The notes under the pieces are model-generated. The model saw only the letters and a list, made by a program, of their open reading frames with translations, was not told the origin of the DNA and made no database searches. Position numbers and translations under genes: made by a program. From Ariolimax columbianus (taxonomy: Eukaryota; Mollusca; Gastropoda; Stylommatophora; Arionidae), in assembly GCA_036924085.1 (NCBI GenBank), contig JAVGWX010000004.1:6758544-6822543 (forward strand): a DNA stretch of 64,000 nucleotides, read 5' to 3'. Numbering within the stretch: the stretch's first letter is position 1; each line of letters starts with the position of its first letter. Shown piece by piece: positions 23,714 to 36,180 of this stretch.

Positions 23714-23829
23714 GTTTTAGTTTTGTTCATTAATGGTACTAAGGAGCGGTAGGACGTCTGCACAATGAAGATATTCTAAGGACTTGTTACCTACCCAGTA
23801 TATGTCTAAATGCGTATGGATGTGTAAAT

Positions 23830-24070
23830 TGCATTACCCAATCTATAGCTATGTCAAATAAAAAAAGGGATAAAATACCTCTGTTTTACACCTGTTGTAA
23901 TGTTAAATCATGCAGTGTTGCCTTCGGTTATTCGAACACAACATCCGGAATTATCATAAAAACCGTTAATAAAATGTATGTATTTTTAGAGTGTTTCATC
24001 GTTCTTTAGAATTTACAATGATGTTACACGGTGTAGACTGTTAAAGGCCTTCTGGAAGTCAATCAAGTTG
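23830..24070 (-). mobile_element. LINE RT fragment
   Basis: The minus strand encodes AFNSLHR (near 24040), matching the palm motif AFDSLHR, then INGFYDNSGCCVRITEG and TGVKQ near 23880, matching the TGVRQGC motif. The order and wording match the copy at 51200-52990. Stops interrupt it, and the catalytic DD box is beyond the preserved part. Confidence 0.55.
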
Positions 24071-24239
24071 ATGATTAGTGGGTATTACATTTCAACTGAT
24101 GCTTCTCCTGGTGCGACGTATACTATTTCACCAGTTATCGCATATTTCCCTGCTGTCTTGAACGTGTTTAAATTGTGGATGGATCTTTTCATTTCTGCTA
24201 GTGTAATTTATGTAGAGAACACATGTAAGAGGGGCATTT

Positions 24240-24420
24240 TTGTTTTATTGTTTGGAACGCATTGCTCCAGGAGGTAGCTTAGGCAGATACAGTTAATGCA
24301 TTTAATAATAGATTTATTGCGCAGAGCTATTAGAGAAGGGTAATGCAAATGCAACTGGTTGTCTACATCATCGGATGCGTCTTCTAAACCAGCATACAAA
24401 AACGTTAATTTAAGTTAAGT
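24240..24420 (+). mobile_element. CR1-like LINE, 3' end only
   Basis: Matches the last 180 bases of the CR1-like copy ending at 7605: GCATT-CCAGGAGGTAG, ACAGTTAATGCATTTAA, AGAGCTATTAGAG, AATGCAAATGCAACTGGTTG, TCTTCTAAACCAG, ending AATTTAAGTTAAGTT. An extremely 5'-truncated insertion. Confidence 0.8.
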
Positions 24421-24844
24421 TTTGTCAATCCTGTTTAAACGGAATCAGATTTTTGCCATGAAGGTAGACCCCAATATTATTGTGGTCACTTGTATCCTAA
24501 ACGCTTTTCCCTCGAGATTTAAGTTATACACTAGTGTGTATGTCGTTGGTATATGTGTCAATTATTTAATAGTTATAGGACATGCAAACAATTGCACCAT
24601 GGTAATGGGTATTGTATATAAGTTCTTTTTTTTCCTCTTCTGTAAGTAACGTTATAATTTTTTTTCAATTAATCCAGAAACTCTATGTAAAAGATGTTGA
24701 CGCATACAGCTTCAACCGCGTTGCGTTAATTGTAATTAATAGTATCGCTGTCCTGTGAATGGACATTTTGCCACAACGTTATATTTTGCATATGTTTTTT
24801 TAGCGATAATTAGATTATTAATAACAATATTTATGCGTATCTTT

Positions 24845-25155
24845 CAAAGTGAATGTACTGTCTTCAGACTCCGCACACGCCACAACAGACTGAGGTACCA
24901 CCTATTCAATAAACTGAAGATAGGTTCTACTGACGAATGCACATGTGGTACAGAGAAAATGACCGATGAACATCTGCTGCAAACTGCCCAACATACGAGG
25001 ACCAGAGAAAGCACATGTGGCCATGACCTGTGGCATCACTAGACAAGCTCTATGGCAGAGTCGACAGCCTCAGGATAACAGCTGCTTCTTCGAAAAAATA
25101 CAGGTTGATGTTTGACAGCGTACTAAGAAGAAGAAGAAGAAGAAGAAGAAGAAAA
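24845..25155 (+). mobile_element. I-like LINE, 3' end only with AAG-repeat tail
   Basis: Corresponds to the last 310 bases of the element at 46690-50349: VFRLRTRHNRLRYHLFNKLKI, a DECTCGTEKMTDEHLLQ zinc-finger-like segment, then a frame slip, and DSLRITA. It closes with GAAGAAGAAGAAGAAGAAGAA (about 25130-25153), the longest such tail in the window. A 5'-truncated copy. Confidence 0.85.
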
Positions 25156-25379
25156 ATCTAGTCTTATAACATTTCTATGTTTTAGTTTATTCAGGACCTG
25201 CTGGAGCACTTGCATGTTTAACGTATCTTAAAATATGTAGATCTTTCTCCCGGCACTTCATGTAGAGCAAATGCTTTATATCCTGTTCTCTAACTAGTTC
25301 TATTCTTTTCACAGATGAGAAGTAACGATTACAATGCTCTGATTTCTTTTGTTGTCAGTGATTGTTTTCTATCCATCTA

Positions 25380-26220
25380 TCACAGGCTTCGGGCTCACTT
25401 TCCCGTTTATCCTGGACAGACTGTCGACTTATTGATCAGCCTATATTTTCATTTCGACTGTGATCTAATTTGGAGCATGTCTCAGCCAATTTGTCACGTC
25501 TTGCTTTCTTGACTGGCAGCTTTAGATTAGTATACGCTTTGCTGCACTACATCTTTGCTTTTAGTAATTGCATTGTTGTAAGAACTGTTCTTGCATTCTA
25601 GCTGATGAGTACTTCACTATTCATTTATCTATTATCCAGAAATATATATGATTTACGAAAGCCCCTTGATATGCCCTGTAATGCTGCTTTCAAGATCGCC
25701 TCTGTAATTTATTTCGTGGAGCTGTTGAATGTGTTTATAAGGATACGGTATGATGTTGCTTGAAATAACTGTAAGTTTGCTTTTCTAAAGTGCCAGTGTG
25801 TGTTATGTTGACAATATGCTGAAAAGGACATTCTGATTGTTGTAATGAGTGGTTTGTGATCATTTCCAATAACATAAAGAACGTGCAGGTCGGAGGGGTT
25901 TATCAAAAAAGATGAATACATCGTTAAGTCAGGTCTACTGAGAGAGAAGTGGGATATGTGCAACAGCGTCGGGGTAGAGTCTGATTTCTGCAATACAGAC
26001 AAGTTAGTTGCACAGGTCTTATATGCCTTTTTATGTACTGTTGTTGTCAGTTCAACATGTACGAGGTTAGTGTCCATTGAAATCGCATATAAGGGGTGTT
26101 TTATGATATTGTGTTTCATACAGATAAACAGGTTACAATCCGTCTGTGGGGTGGGGTGGGGAGCGAGGGGGGGAGTCTGTTTATGTCGTATGACGTTGTT
26201 TTTAATCCAGTTTGCCATAC
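25380..26220 (-). mobile_element. LINE fragment, endonuclease C-terminus and RT N-terminus
   Basis: A 169-codon open frame (25709-26218, minus) is the longest non-repetitive frame outside recognised RTs. Its end gives it away: SDLHVLYVIGNDHKPLITTI corresponds to the last apurinic-endonuclease motif (SDHRPL, here NDHKPL), followed by HWHFRKANLQLFQATSYRI, the linker seen in Jockey-superfamily ORF2 before the RT. On the same strand, 25380-25708 continues with an ITEAILKAALQGI-like N-terminal RT region with stops. No catalytic RT core remains. I regard it as retroelement debris, not a host gene. Confidence 0.6.
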
Positions 26221-26783
26221 AGCGATGTGTATGTCTGTGGAATGGGATGTTATATTAACGACATATCCCTGAATGTCAGTTAATGTGCAGATAAACAAAA
26301 AAGTAAATAAAAACAATGTATATTTTCTCACTTTAAAATTCGAAAAATTGTAGAATCGTGAATTACTATTTGCATTTTACTAATCATATAACTTTTTTTT
26401 GCTTAGTCAATTCAAAAATTTCGATGCATGTTTAATGAAAATAAACATCAGTCATATTGTGTAATTATTTGTCGCACGTATGAACATATATTAATATTTA
26501 TTCTTTAAGTATGTTTGGCTAATATCATAGTTTTGATTCGCTTGTAACAATGTTTTTACCAAATGCTGTGACTAAAATATGTATCGCATTCTCGCGGTTT
26601 GAAATTAATAAAATGTATGGTTGTTTCTAACAGCGTACTTCTGAGAGTGTATCCTATTCATCACTACGTTCTGTTACCGATGCACTTTGTTATTGGTTCT
26701 TGTCATATTCATTCAAAAAGAACGAACACGAAGTATGCAACACAGACACTTGTTACCATAAGGGTGCATTATGGGCGGGGCAC

Positions 26784-26950
26784 CGTTAGTCATATCCAAC
26801 ATCACATAGCAATATATTAGGACTGGCGTTACATTATGTTAAATATCCTAATCGCATTCTTCATCGAAAATTGCATTTTATTATTTCGAGTTTTTGATAT
26901 GAAAATGATCACTGGTATCGTTTAATATGTACGCCATACAACTAGATAAC
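26784..26950. repeat. Dispersed repeat R3, copy 1
   Basis: Shares about 165 bases with 63819-63985 in the same orientation: CGTTAGTCATA, AGCAATATATTAGGACTG, GTTACAT-ATGTTAAATATCC, AATG-ATTTCA-ATTTC-AG, GAATGATCACTG, TGTACGCCATA-AACT, AGATAAC. No ORF or tRNA box is visible. Family unknown. A (TA)n run follows at about 26951-26968. Confidence 0.75.
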
Positions 26951-27259
26951 ATATATATATATATATATTTATATTTAATGTGTAATCAAAAGGAACTTCG
27001 TTTGAAATTATGGAGGAGAAAAAACGTGTCCGTACATTGGAACAGATTGGGTTAGTGAGAATAACCATCAGCCTATATTATTTACATTCACTTCAAGAAA
27101 ATGTTGCCATATTGTGTGTGAATGATGATAGTGGATACGCACGTGCCTGAAAAAAGGAAATTACTGTTTCTATAATGTGTTTGTATTGTTTTTTAGACGG
27201 CAGCAATCATACGCCCAAAACAGTTTACAGATTAGGTACATCTAGTTATCATCATAATG

Positions 27260-27470
27260 GTGTTGATCAGTTACGCTGTTGTTAGTATTATTGTTAGATC
27301 ATGTTGATCAGTCCCAAGGTTTTTAGTTAGATTGTTAGATTATGTCGATTAGTTATGAGGACTGTGGTAAGATTGTTAGATTATGTCGATTAGTCACTAG
27401 GCTGGAATTAAGATTGTACTGTGTGTCGATCAGTCCTGAGGCTGGTAGTAAGATTGTCTGAGCATGTCTT
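27260..27470. repeat. Tandem minisatellite, 41 bp unit
   Basis: About four to five imperfect units of TGTTAGATTATGTCGATTAG followed by TCATGAGGCTGGTAGTAAGAT. The middle units are best conserved. Confidence 0.8.
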
Positions 27471-28150
27471 TCATTTGCTCATATCGTATGCAGCTCTGTT
27501 TATATGAGCATAGATCGTTACGTTAATGTATCGGCAAGCTAGAGATGTAAATGTGTGTCCTGGTCACCCTCTACATCATTTTCCCTAATTCGTTCTCTCT
27601 AGTGTCTTTACCAGACGAAGTTTATGTCTCATAATGTGTTCCAGCCAACTCAATCTTCATTTTTGTATTATTTTCAATATGTGTTTTGGAACTCCTACCT
27701 TTGTGAGGACAGTGTCGTTATATCTGATTGCTGTCCACAACTCACTATATCAGTGCTAATGTATCACATTTCACCGAGAAGGGTCAAACATTATATCACA
27801 GCGATGAGGAATATATCTACCAACATGTGGCAGTTTTCCTGATGCACAGTGATAACATCCACTAAGTATTGGAATGCCGCCAATTATCCAGCAATCTAAT
27901 ACGAATACAGTAAAAGATCACACATTTCACTTTTACTGTGATACAGACATATGCGCCCACATTAGATTGGGGAGGAACAGGTTAAACTACTCTGCGACCA
28001 AATACATAACTGTCTCAATACAACCAATAAGAAATACATATCCATAGAAAAAGGCGACAGGAATTTTAAAGTTGGCGTTGATGCATATAAAACCTGGCTA
28101 GACAAATGTGATGAACCATACATCAACATAATTTCAATCGAGAGAGTGTA
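27471..28150. other. No recognisable feature
   Basis: Mixed sequence between the minisatellite and the RTE-like element. The last part may belong to the 5' region of that element, but no motif supports it. Confidence 0.4.
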
Positions 28151-30080
28151 CCGAATACTATAATTTATTGAATACAATCACCTTGTGCTTGTCAACACGC
28201 TAGACAGCAGCATGACTTAGAGAAAGACCACATGCTACTCTTTCAATGGGAACCACAAGACTTCGAGAAAGACCACATTGCACTGGTCTCCTAATGGGAC
28301 AAATTGAAACAGCATTGGCTACTTACTAGTACAGATTAGATTCCTTTCCAGCATTAAACGAATCGAAACTAAATGCTTTCGGGGGACGGATATGGGATAG
28401 TGACCTTGATCCGATCATGCTAACATTATGCCTCCCTTTTTAAAAAAAAAATCAAAATCACAAGATTACAGGATCAGATACGACCTTTGGTAGGTTACAC
28501 CACTCATGTTGTGGAAGCGGTTGAGACCACGTAGAAGAGAAAGCATCTTCTATTTCTTAGAACAGATTCAGAAAGAGAGGTGATGGATGCAAACGTAATG
28601 ACATAATCTTGCAGCATCATTGTCAGATACACCTCTGGCAAACAAAGCGGAGACACATGGCCTGGGTTTCTGAATATATATTGTATCTGTGCGACTCATG
28701 GACGGTTTTAAGAAATGATGAAAAATAACTCTGTTAGGACTGAGAAGTACAGGATAATTAATAAGATTATACTGACAACAATGACAGAAGCAAAAGAGGA
28801 GTGTATATCAAAACAATTTCACAAAGTCAGAACTGCATTACCAAGAGCAACAGTTAGAGAGAGCACGACAAGAAAGAGCATACCCACGGTGAGAGCCCTA
28901 CAGGACGAGACTGGCAACACACTTACTGTAAGAAGAAGAAGATGTTATTAGGAAATAAACGGGATACTGCTTGCAGTTTTGTAACGTACAGACAAACGGG
29001 GACCCTATAGTGGCATTACTGGAATACCCACAGAAAGATTACCAGATTACCATAATTTCACCATCGATCTTGAAGACGAAGAGGTGGTGCCAAGTCTTTT
29101 AAGAAAGACAAGGCGACTGGTATAGACAACATACCAGGCCAACAAATAACACACAGCGAGACTGTGTTTATAGACATTCTCACGAAAATCTGTAACAAGA
29201 TCTGACAGACGGAGGAATGGCCAACACGTGCGAACAAAACCACTGATTATCGCCCTACTTAAGCCGGGTAATCTCAAACAACTATCAACATTTGCGAACC
29301 ACCCGTCTAATCAGCCGCCTGGGACAGACATGCGTAATGTTATTTTTAACAGGCTGCAATCAAAGGCAGAAAGCGTTATTGCTGAAGAGAAAGCTGATTC
29401 TTGGGCTGGTCGCAGCTTAATTGAACACATTTTTAGTCTGCGTCTGCGTAACTAAAAATACCTCCACCCAATTCCAAATATATACCAAATCGTTGATGAC
29501 TTTAATGAAACTTTCAACATAGTCTGTGATGAGGCCCTTTAGACAACTATGCGAAAATATATGAAATGGTGTCAGATTAACTTCTTATTGAGATACGTAA
29601 GCCATGTGTGTAGTCTTCCTTAACGGCATAATTGGGGAATGGTTCTACCGTTTTTCTTGACCGTATGTCTGAATTTATGGAGGATCACGTGGGTACTGAC
29701 AGTATATCAGGTCGTTGAATCATCATTCGGTTTGCTGGTGAATTTATCGGGCTGGCTGGAACGGAACTAGAAAATCCAAGTCTAATCTCCAATATTGACA
29801 ATCCCGCATACAAGGTTGGAATCAAAATTAGTGCAGAGAAAAGTAAAATTGTGGCGAGGGTCCTATATGGTTTGAAAAATCAGATTGCGATCAAGTGTGA
29901 TCCATTTGCAAATTGTTAAAATGTTAACATTGGTAGCACTGATTGATGCGAAATGTTCCAGGACTCAGATTTAGAAAAGAAAAGTCATGACCATATCTGT
30001 TCTAACCAAACTGAGCCTTTATAAAGGACTCTAAACATCAAACTCAAATCCAAGTTGACTTTCATGTATACACTTGCCAC
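28150..30080 (+). mobile_element. RTE-like LINE, long but decayed copy
   Basis: In order across frames: endonuclease C-terminus (NHLVLVNTLDSSMT near 28170, FLSSIKRIETKCFRG near 28345, an SDHANIM remnant near 28415), the linker between endonuclease and RT (EAKEECISKQFHKVRTALPR, 28790-28850; LQDETGNTLT near 28900), RT fingers (KKDKATGIDNIPGQQI near 29100; EEWPTRANKT near 29215), and the late RT region (ENPSLISNIDNPAYKVGIKISAEKSKIV, 29770-29850). The catalytic DD box region near 29725-29755 reads IIIRFAGEFIGLAGTE, so FADD has become FAGE. It is cut at about 30085 by the end of a minus-strand CR1-like copy. Confidence 0.7.
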
Positions 30081-30084
30081 ATCA

Positions 30085-31005
30085 GTTTAACTTAACGTAT
30101 TTATAATGGCTTAGAACACCCTGCATAGTCTGTATACAACCAGTTGCATTTACATCACCTTGCTCTAAAATCTATGTGCATCCATCATATTCTTAAATGC
30201 ATTAACTGTCCCTGCCTCCACTACCTTCCCTGGCAATGCATTTCAAGCAGTCACCACTTTCTGACTAAAAAAATAGTTCCTAATATCCAATCAGGACCTC
30301 TCTGTAGTCAACTTGTAGCTATTCCCTCTTGTTATTGTGGGTGACTGAATTTAAAAAAAAACAAACTTGTTATAGTCTAATTTATCAATTCCTCTGATAG
30401 TCTTATTAACCTGTTTTAGTCACCACGGTTTCTTCTCTTTTCTAGACACTGTAGGCCGGTTTTTCTGAGTCTTTCTTCCAAACTGTAATTCTGGAATCCC
30501 ACTATCATCTGTGTCGCTCTTTTGTGTATTCTTTCCAGCATGTTTATGCCCCGTCTATGATAAGGACTCCACAAATGCACACCGTACTCCAATCTACGTC
30601 TAACTAATGATTTATACAGTTTGACTATCACTTCCTTGCTCCTATGTTTAATATTTCTTTCTTTTTATCACATATACCATTGCATTTTCCTTTTTCACTG
30701 CTACCTTAACTTACTCACTCACCTTTCCTGTTTGATTCATTTTAACACCGAGGTCCATTTCCTTATTTATCTTTCTAATATTACTCTCTCCTATTATGTA
30801 ATGATGTTCCATATTGGATCTACCCATGTGGATGACTGTACATTTATCTTCGTTACACTCCATTTGCCAGCTTACAAACCATTCTCGAATTGTATCTACA
30901 TCCGACTTCAATATATCCACTTCTGCTTTAGATGACACACTACTGCATAGTTTTGTGACATCAGCACATTATGCAATCATTGATCCAATATCAATGTCCA
31001 AATCA

Positions 31006-31042
<37 letters not shown>

Positions 31043-31670
31043 ATAACAAAATTGGTCCAAAAACCGCGGCCTGTGACACACCACTTTTCCCTTCATACCA
31101 CTCATAGTACTCCTTATATATGCCCTCCTCTGCCTTCTTCCCGTTAACCAATTTTCATTCCATTTGGCAACTTACCCGCCTATTCCATGTGATTTTAACT
31201 TTCAAAATAATCTTTGATGAGGTACTCTATTAAAGGCCTTGGCAAAATCTAGATAAATAAGGTACACTGGCTCCCCTTTATCTATCATGTTGGTAACTTC
31301 ATCTATGAATTATAATTTAATTGTTAAGCATGATCTCCCTCTAGTAAACACATGCTGACGATTTGTAATTAGATTAAATTGGTCTAATTGCAATACAATG
31401 TTTTCTTTGATTATTGACTCTCACAAATTACAGACTACGCTCGTTAAACTCACGGGTATATAATTCGCTACATCTGATTGTTTGCCCGTGTTGAAGATGG
31501 GAATCACTCCTGCATCTTTCCAATCCCGTGGAACAATCCATTGTGTAAGTGATTGAGAACATAATATAGCCAATGGTTTTGCTAGTCGGTCTCTAATTTC
31601 ATACATCAATTTTGGATGAATACCAACTTGACCTGGACATGTATCCACTTTCAACCCCTCCAATTTAAAA
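30085..31670 (-). mobile_element. CR1-like LINE, 5'-truncated copy
   Basis: Minus strand, 5' to 3': LEGLKVDTCPGQVGIHPKLM (31660-31600), LAKPLAILCSQSLTQ, VPRDWKDAGVIPIF (31520), FNLITNRQHVFTRGRSCLT (31370-31320), FIDEVTNMIDKGEPVYLIYLDFAKAFNRV (31310-31225), a QAAVFGPILLLIYI segment, (TA)n, IHDLDIDIGSMIA, VDILKSDVDTIREWFVSWQMECN (30900-30840), and the tail VIVKLYKSLVRRRLEYGVHLWSPYHRRGINMLER (30630-30530). The 3' terminus is AACTTAACGT-like at 30090. The DD box expected near 30960 is disrupted. This copy keeps about 100 bases (31261-31360) that are missing from the 5073-7605 copy, which makes it a useful reference. Confidence 0.88.
31008..31040. repeat. (TA)n microsatellite inside the CR1-like RT
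   Basis: A TA run of about 16 units at the place where the other copy reads TTGATATATATACATGATTT (about 6673-6692). It adds several Tyr-Ile codons to the frame between LLIYI and IHDLD. Confidence 0.9.
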
Positions 31671-31995
31671 AAAACAACAATTTCCTCTGTAATGCAGATT
31701 AATGTTAATCCCGCTGTATCCGTGTTTCTTTGAAAAAAATATCTACAGGCTCTGGGATCTGGGAGCCGCCCTCTTTTGGGTAGAATGTGCCAAAGTACAG
31801 ATTGAGTAGATTAGCTTTTACAATGTCTCCGTCGTCAATGTGTTGATCTTCACGGCTTCATCTTTTATATTGCTGTAAATGTTTTCAAGTATCATTTCCT
31901 GATCCTCCGACGATGACTTGGTCATCTGAATGTTTAATGTAATTCTAATCCATGCCATTTACTTAAACATTCCTATTGCACTTCGGAACAACAGT
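31671..31995. other. Probable upstream remainder of the CR1-like copy, no clear motif
   Basis: The minus strand continues with coding-like but stop-ridden sequence (31680-31960). It probably belongs to the region before the RT of the CR1-like copy, but nothing diagnostic is visible. Confidence 0.35.
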
Positions 31996-32196
31996 TCATA
32001 TCATCATTTCAGAATATACTTTACAGAGACTCAGTGAAGGCGAATAAATTGTGTATTATTGAAATTGGATCTGTTAATATCTCTGTAATTGAAATAATCG
32101 CCACGTGATGTCCATGAATGATTAGGATTAACCTAGTAATTAGTAAAGTGTTACCAGTTTGTCGCAATATCTGGACATATTTGCTCTAGCGGACTC
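31996..32196. repeat. Dispersed repeat R2, copy 1
   Basis: Blocks shared in order with 54661-54875, same orientation: TATCATC-TTTCAGAATAT, TA-AGAGAC, CAC-TG, ATTAACCT-GTAATT, TGTTA-C-GTTTGT-GCA-TATCTGA-ATATTT, and AGCGG at the end. Divergence is considerable. No ORF. Confidence 0.5.
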
Positions 32197-32759
32197 TATC
32201 AAACTACGTATATTGTGGTTGTCTAAAACAAACCTTTCTTTCTACGAGAAGTCGCAAAGATCCGATGGCATACCATTTACCTCTGGATCTGCAAAATCGT
32301 AACATGTTTACTGTCAGCAATTTAATCGCCATATCTATTCTCTTCTAAGTTATGTTCAAAATGTGTTGAGATACATGTCGTATTATGCTTATCGCTTGAA
32401 ATTGACCGTATTTTATTGCATTTGAGTTTGATTTTTGATTGTTTTGTTTGCATCTCCTTGTGACTTTGTAATTCGTGGATCGTGTAATATGTTGTTTAAC
32501 TGCATTATGATTTGTGTTAATTGAACATCCGGGCTATAATACTTTTAAAATTATAAATTCAGTTCCTATTTGGTAACGAATATTTCAATATAGCATGTAC
32601 ATTTTTTAAGGTCTAGAAGAAATGTAATAGTTTTATTGGGAATTTTAAACGAACCCACACTTATTTTCGTTTATCACACTTAATCAATTATTTTCTTAAC
32701 TATTTACAAAACAGCGTTTGCTTTTCCCGCGAAATTTGACTTTTCGTACGATATTGATT
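32197..32759. other. No recognisable feature
   Basis: AT-rich sequence with A/T runs. No supported feature. Confidence 0.45.
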
Positions 32760-33600
32760 TTTTTTATCTCGATACAGTGTAGCTTCGATAACCAATAACC
32801 TTCCCAGTGGACACTGACTTGGGCCACCGAAGTCCAGAGCGAGGTAAGTTTTCTTTTTGAGGCAAGTCGGAGGCTGCAAGATGCAACAAGGGATTGTAGG
32901 TCTTCACCGCGGTCTCTTCTTGGCTCGGGATTACTATACTATTATCGATGTGCTCCATGGACCAGTTTCTTATGAACATGTGACCTGTGAATATATGGTT
33001 AGCCTTGTCTGCATGGATAACAACAGTTTTCACCAGAAAAAACGTATTATGTATGAATTGTGGAGACCTTGCTTACGTTGGTTCCAGAGAGTGATTCCGG
33101 CCAAGCGACTATGAAGAGATCCCAGTGTCACTATCAATGTGTGATTTTATGTTTCAACGTTTCAGTTCCGTAGCACACCACAAAGTGTACAGTTGAATTG
33201 AAGAGGGATGCTCGTAGGTCCTGGTCATGGAAACCGTCAATGGTCGTGTTAATAGAAAAGACAGCTTCAAACCCGCGCGGCACCATCTTGTCAATTCAAG
33301 TTCCAGGTTATTATCCACAGTGGCAAGGCGCCCACGATATGTATACTCGTTGATGTCCTCTAATCATATCTCCCCAAAGAAGACTGGATAACGAATGGCG
33401 AAACGATTGCGCAAAACGTTGGTGTTCGAAACATCCAACTCCAGTAACGCTTTCCTGCCATCTCCATTGAGTAGCTGCATTACTTGGATGGTTTCTGCTA
33501 CTGACTGTGATGTGCACTACGTCATCAGTACATCGAAGGTGATTGAGTCGCCCGCGTTCAAAAAATGATATCAAATGTTTCCATGGTAAAACATTTAATG
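32760..33600 (-). mobile_element. RTE-1-like LINE fragment, RT C-terminal half
   Basis: On the minus strand from 33575: GRLNHLRCTDDVV (catalytic FADD altered to CTDD) near 33540, then in a shifted frame an ALLELDVSNTNV stretch and YTYRGRLATVDNNLELEL (about 33350-33300), then TRWCRAG near 33285. This is the order seen in RTE-1-type ORFs, where the DD box is followed by YVYLG-R and a charged ELNRR-RA segment. 32760-33035 is an 89-codon open frame with no motif I can place, probably the element's 3' part. Confidence 0.6.
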
Positions 33601-33619
33601 TCTGACTCCAATCAAGCGG

Positions 33620-36180
33620 AAAAGTTCAGTAAGATAGGATCCACCTGACGGAACCCTTTCTGACTTGAGAACGTTGGAAATGACGAATTGTGGTAGTATA
33701 ACAGTTGGCGAGACATCTAATTAACCAGGATCTACACATATTTCCATCAGTGAACGCCGGAAACAATGTCGTTCTTCGAATCATACGCTCTTTTATTATG
33801 TTTGTCAGAATCGATGTCACTGCACTCTGGGCATCCCAATAGGTGCCCAGTCTCTCTTAGCAAATGGCTAATTGTATGGGTGATGATGGTCCGTGTAGCT
33901 CGCTGGTTGTACGTTCTTCTGCTCATTCCTCTAGTGTGCAATACTCCACTTGAACTTACTTTAATGTCGGGTCTGTGGGTTGCTTCTTTATCTATTGCGA
34001 TATTTGTTTTCAAAATCTGGTTTCTATTTATCACGAATGTGTCCATAATGGGAGCTTGTGTAACCACGATGTCAGCTATCTCATTGCCTTGAACCTCAGC
34101 ATAAGCAGGACAGTAGATCCAAGTCAACCCGTGGATGACTGAATCCTCAATAGCTGCAATCAACTCGTACTGAAGCCATCCTTTCTGTTCATTTTGAAGT
34201 ATGGCTTGCTCGTCTGTTACGATGTCTGCCATGTTATAGAAGTCTCATACATGCATTTCAGTGCTGAAGTCACTGCTTCCGTCTCAATTCTCAGACTGGA
34301 GGTTGTTAACATGTATGATAGACTGCGCTCAGCAACGACATGTTCTCTCATTGCAGCCGTGTAACCCAAGAATGGTGTCCCACTGCGCAGCACTGATCCA
34401 TCGGCCTATATGCCGGTATGAATCTCATATGTGTTCAGGTATCAGCTGATTCACATCGTACTCTACTTACTCGCCGCTCCGGTCTCTGCATTCCTTCCTC
34501 AAGATTGTTATGATTATGTGGTACTATTTAATTATATGACCAGTGTGGACTCATTATGCCCATATATATGCTGAGTACGCTGGAGTGATGTGTCCGATTC
34601 TTGTCTCTGTCCGTGCAATCCACGACGCCTCTCTCTTTGTCCTTGATCCATTGTTGTCTGATATATTACTATTCTAAGGGTTCCGCGTGTCTGTGGTGAC
34701 ACGCATATATGCTATGACTTGTGTTAGTTTTTGTCTGGATGTCCCCGATAACATTCCCAACGTGTAAGTAATCATCACAATCGGGGCATCTCTAGTGCAG
34801 CCCAGAACCAGTTGCATACCTTCATTCTGACTTCGATCCAACATTGCACACTGTGTTCTTGATAGCCTGAGGATGCCTAGTCCATAATCGATAACAGACA
34901 ACACGACCTGGTGAAATAGGATGAACATGAGTAGTGATTCCAAGTTGGCAGCATACATGGTCTTGATTGCTCCTAACCCTCTCTTACTTCTTTGTACGAT
35001 CTGGTCTACATGGGTTGACCATCAAAAAATATCCCAAGGAGTTGAGCGTTTACTATGGAATTATTCAAAACACCGCCTCATGCATGCCTTGTTCAAATTG
35101 ATCTTGGAGCTTGAGAAGCCTCTCAACTGTACGATTGATTGAACGGTTTCCTGAATTTTATTTGCCCAACTATTGTCTGTCTGAGCCAGTCTTGTACGTT
35201 AGTATGTCATCGATGAATGTGAACGTCTGTTCTGTCCCTGTTGGTTGAATATTGGTCATTTATACCGTGAATATGGTAAACAGGACTGGTAAAAGCACAT
35301 ACCATTGAGGCAGTCCTGTATATATCCTCATATGTTCTGATGTCACCGATCTTACGCATTGCGCAACTGTTCGTACCATATCAGAGCTGATATTTAACTA
35401 ACCAGCCACATGTTTAAACCGCACTGCTTCAGACATGATTTTAAATTCCCGAAATCGCCACCGTTGTATGCCTCTTCCATTCCGAGTGCCACGGCTACTG
35501 TTTCTTGCTTTGCTTAAAACCCTCAGACATATCATACACGAATGTTCCAGCTTTACTCCGTTATCCTACGCTGCTCAATAGCTGCCCTGCGAATTCGACA
35601 GAATCTGCTCCCGTTCAAGGTAGGAGATTCATTTATCGCCACTTATCTTCTCGAGCAAATTCCAATATGCTCTCTGTTTGGGGATGATTCGATAGCTGCT
35701 GAGAAGCGTAGATTCTTTACCAGATGTAGGTGTTGATCCTTTTTATAATCGATGATAGCGAATTTCAAAGACGTCTTGAACTGTCGGGTTGCCTCGATAA
35801 TGCTCCATCACGTTGACATATAAAATCATTGCACTGTACAAACGCCGAAAGCCTACGTGAATGATTGGTTGCGATTCTACGAGAATGATGCAATGATGCT
35901 TTAGTAAACATTATGAAATTGACTGGGAGATGAATAGTGATGTGTTTTTGTCCGAGATCATCTTTGTCTCCCTTCTTATTGTAGTCCTCGAGGTGTGCCT
36001 GGCGGAAGTTGTTTCTCTCGAATGAAGATAACCTGTAAAACGCCGTGCTATGGCTCAGGGAAACCGGTAGACCGCAAGCCCAGATCACTTCCTCGGGATT
36101 TTTAAGAGAACATTGACTTGACAGCATGGCAAATTTTTGAGGGCAGTATATCTGGAATAGTGTACTTCCCGTGCCCAACA
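33620..36180 (-). mobile_element. RNase-H-bearing LINE, decayed RT plus RNase H
   Basis: Minus strand, 5' to 3': RT N-terminal debris (35765-36180), VAVALGMEEAYNG near 35490 (palm motif VALDMEKAYDG with Asp to Gly), GLPQWYVLLPVLFTIF near 35310, TFTFIDDILTYKT near 35220 (FADD read as FIDD, both Asp kept), VLSVIDYGLGIL near 34890 and MQLVLGCTRDAP near 34800. Then RNase H: GLTWIYCPAYAEVQGNEIADIV (34130-34070), matching the W-P-H-G-GNE-AD motif, and finally a Cys/His segment GHLLGCPECSDID near 33830. The best frame is 161 codons (33747-34232). It belongs to the I/Jockey-type group with a C-terminal RNase H and is inactive. Confidence 0.7.

Noticed and set aside
25709..26218. A 169-codon minus-strand frame as a host gene
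   Set aside because: The NDHKPL and W-FRKA motifs identify it as the end of a LINE endonuclease and the following linker.
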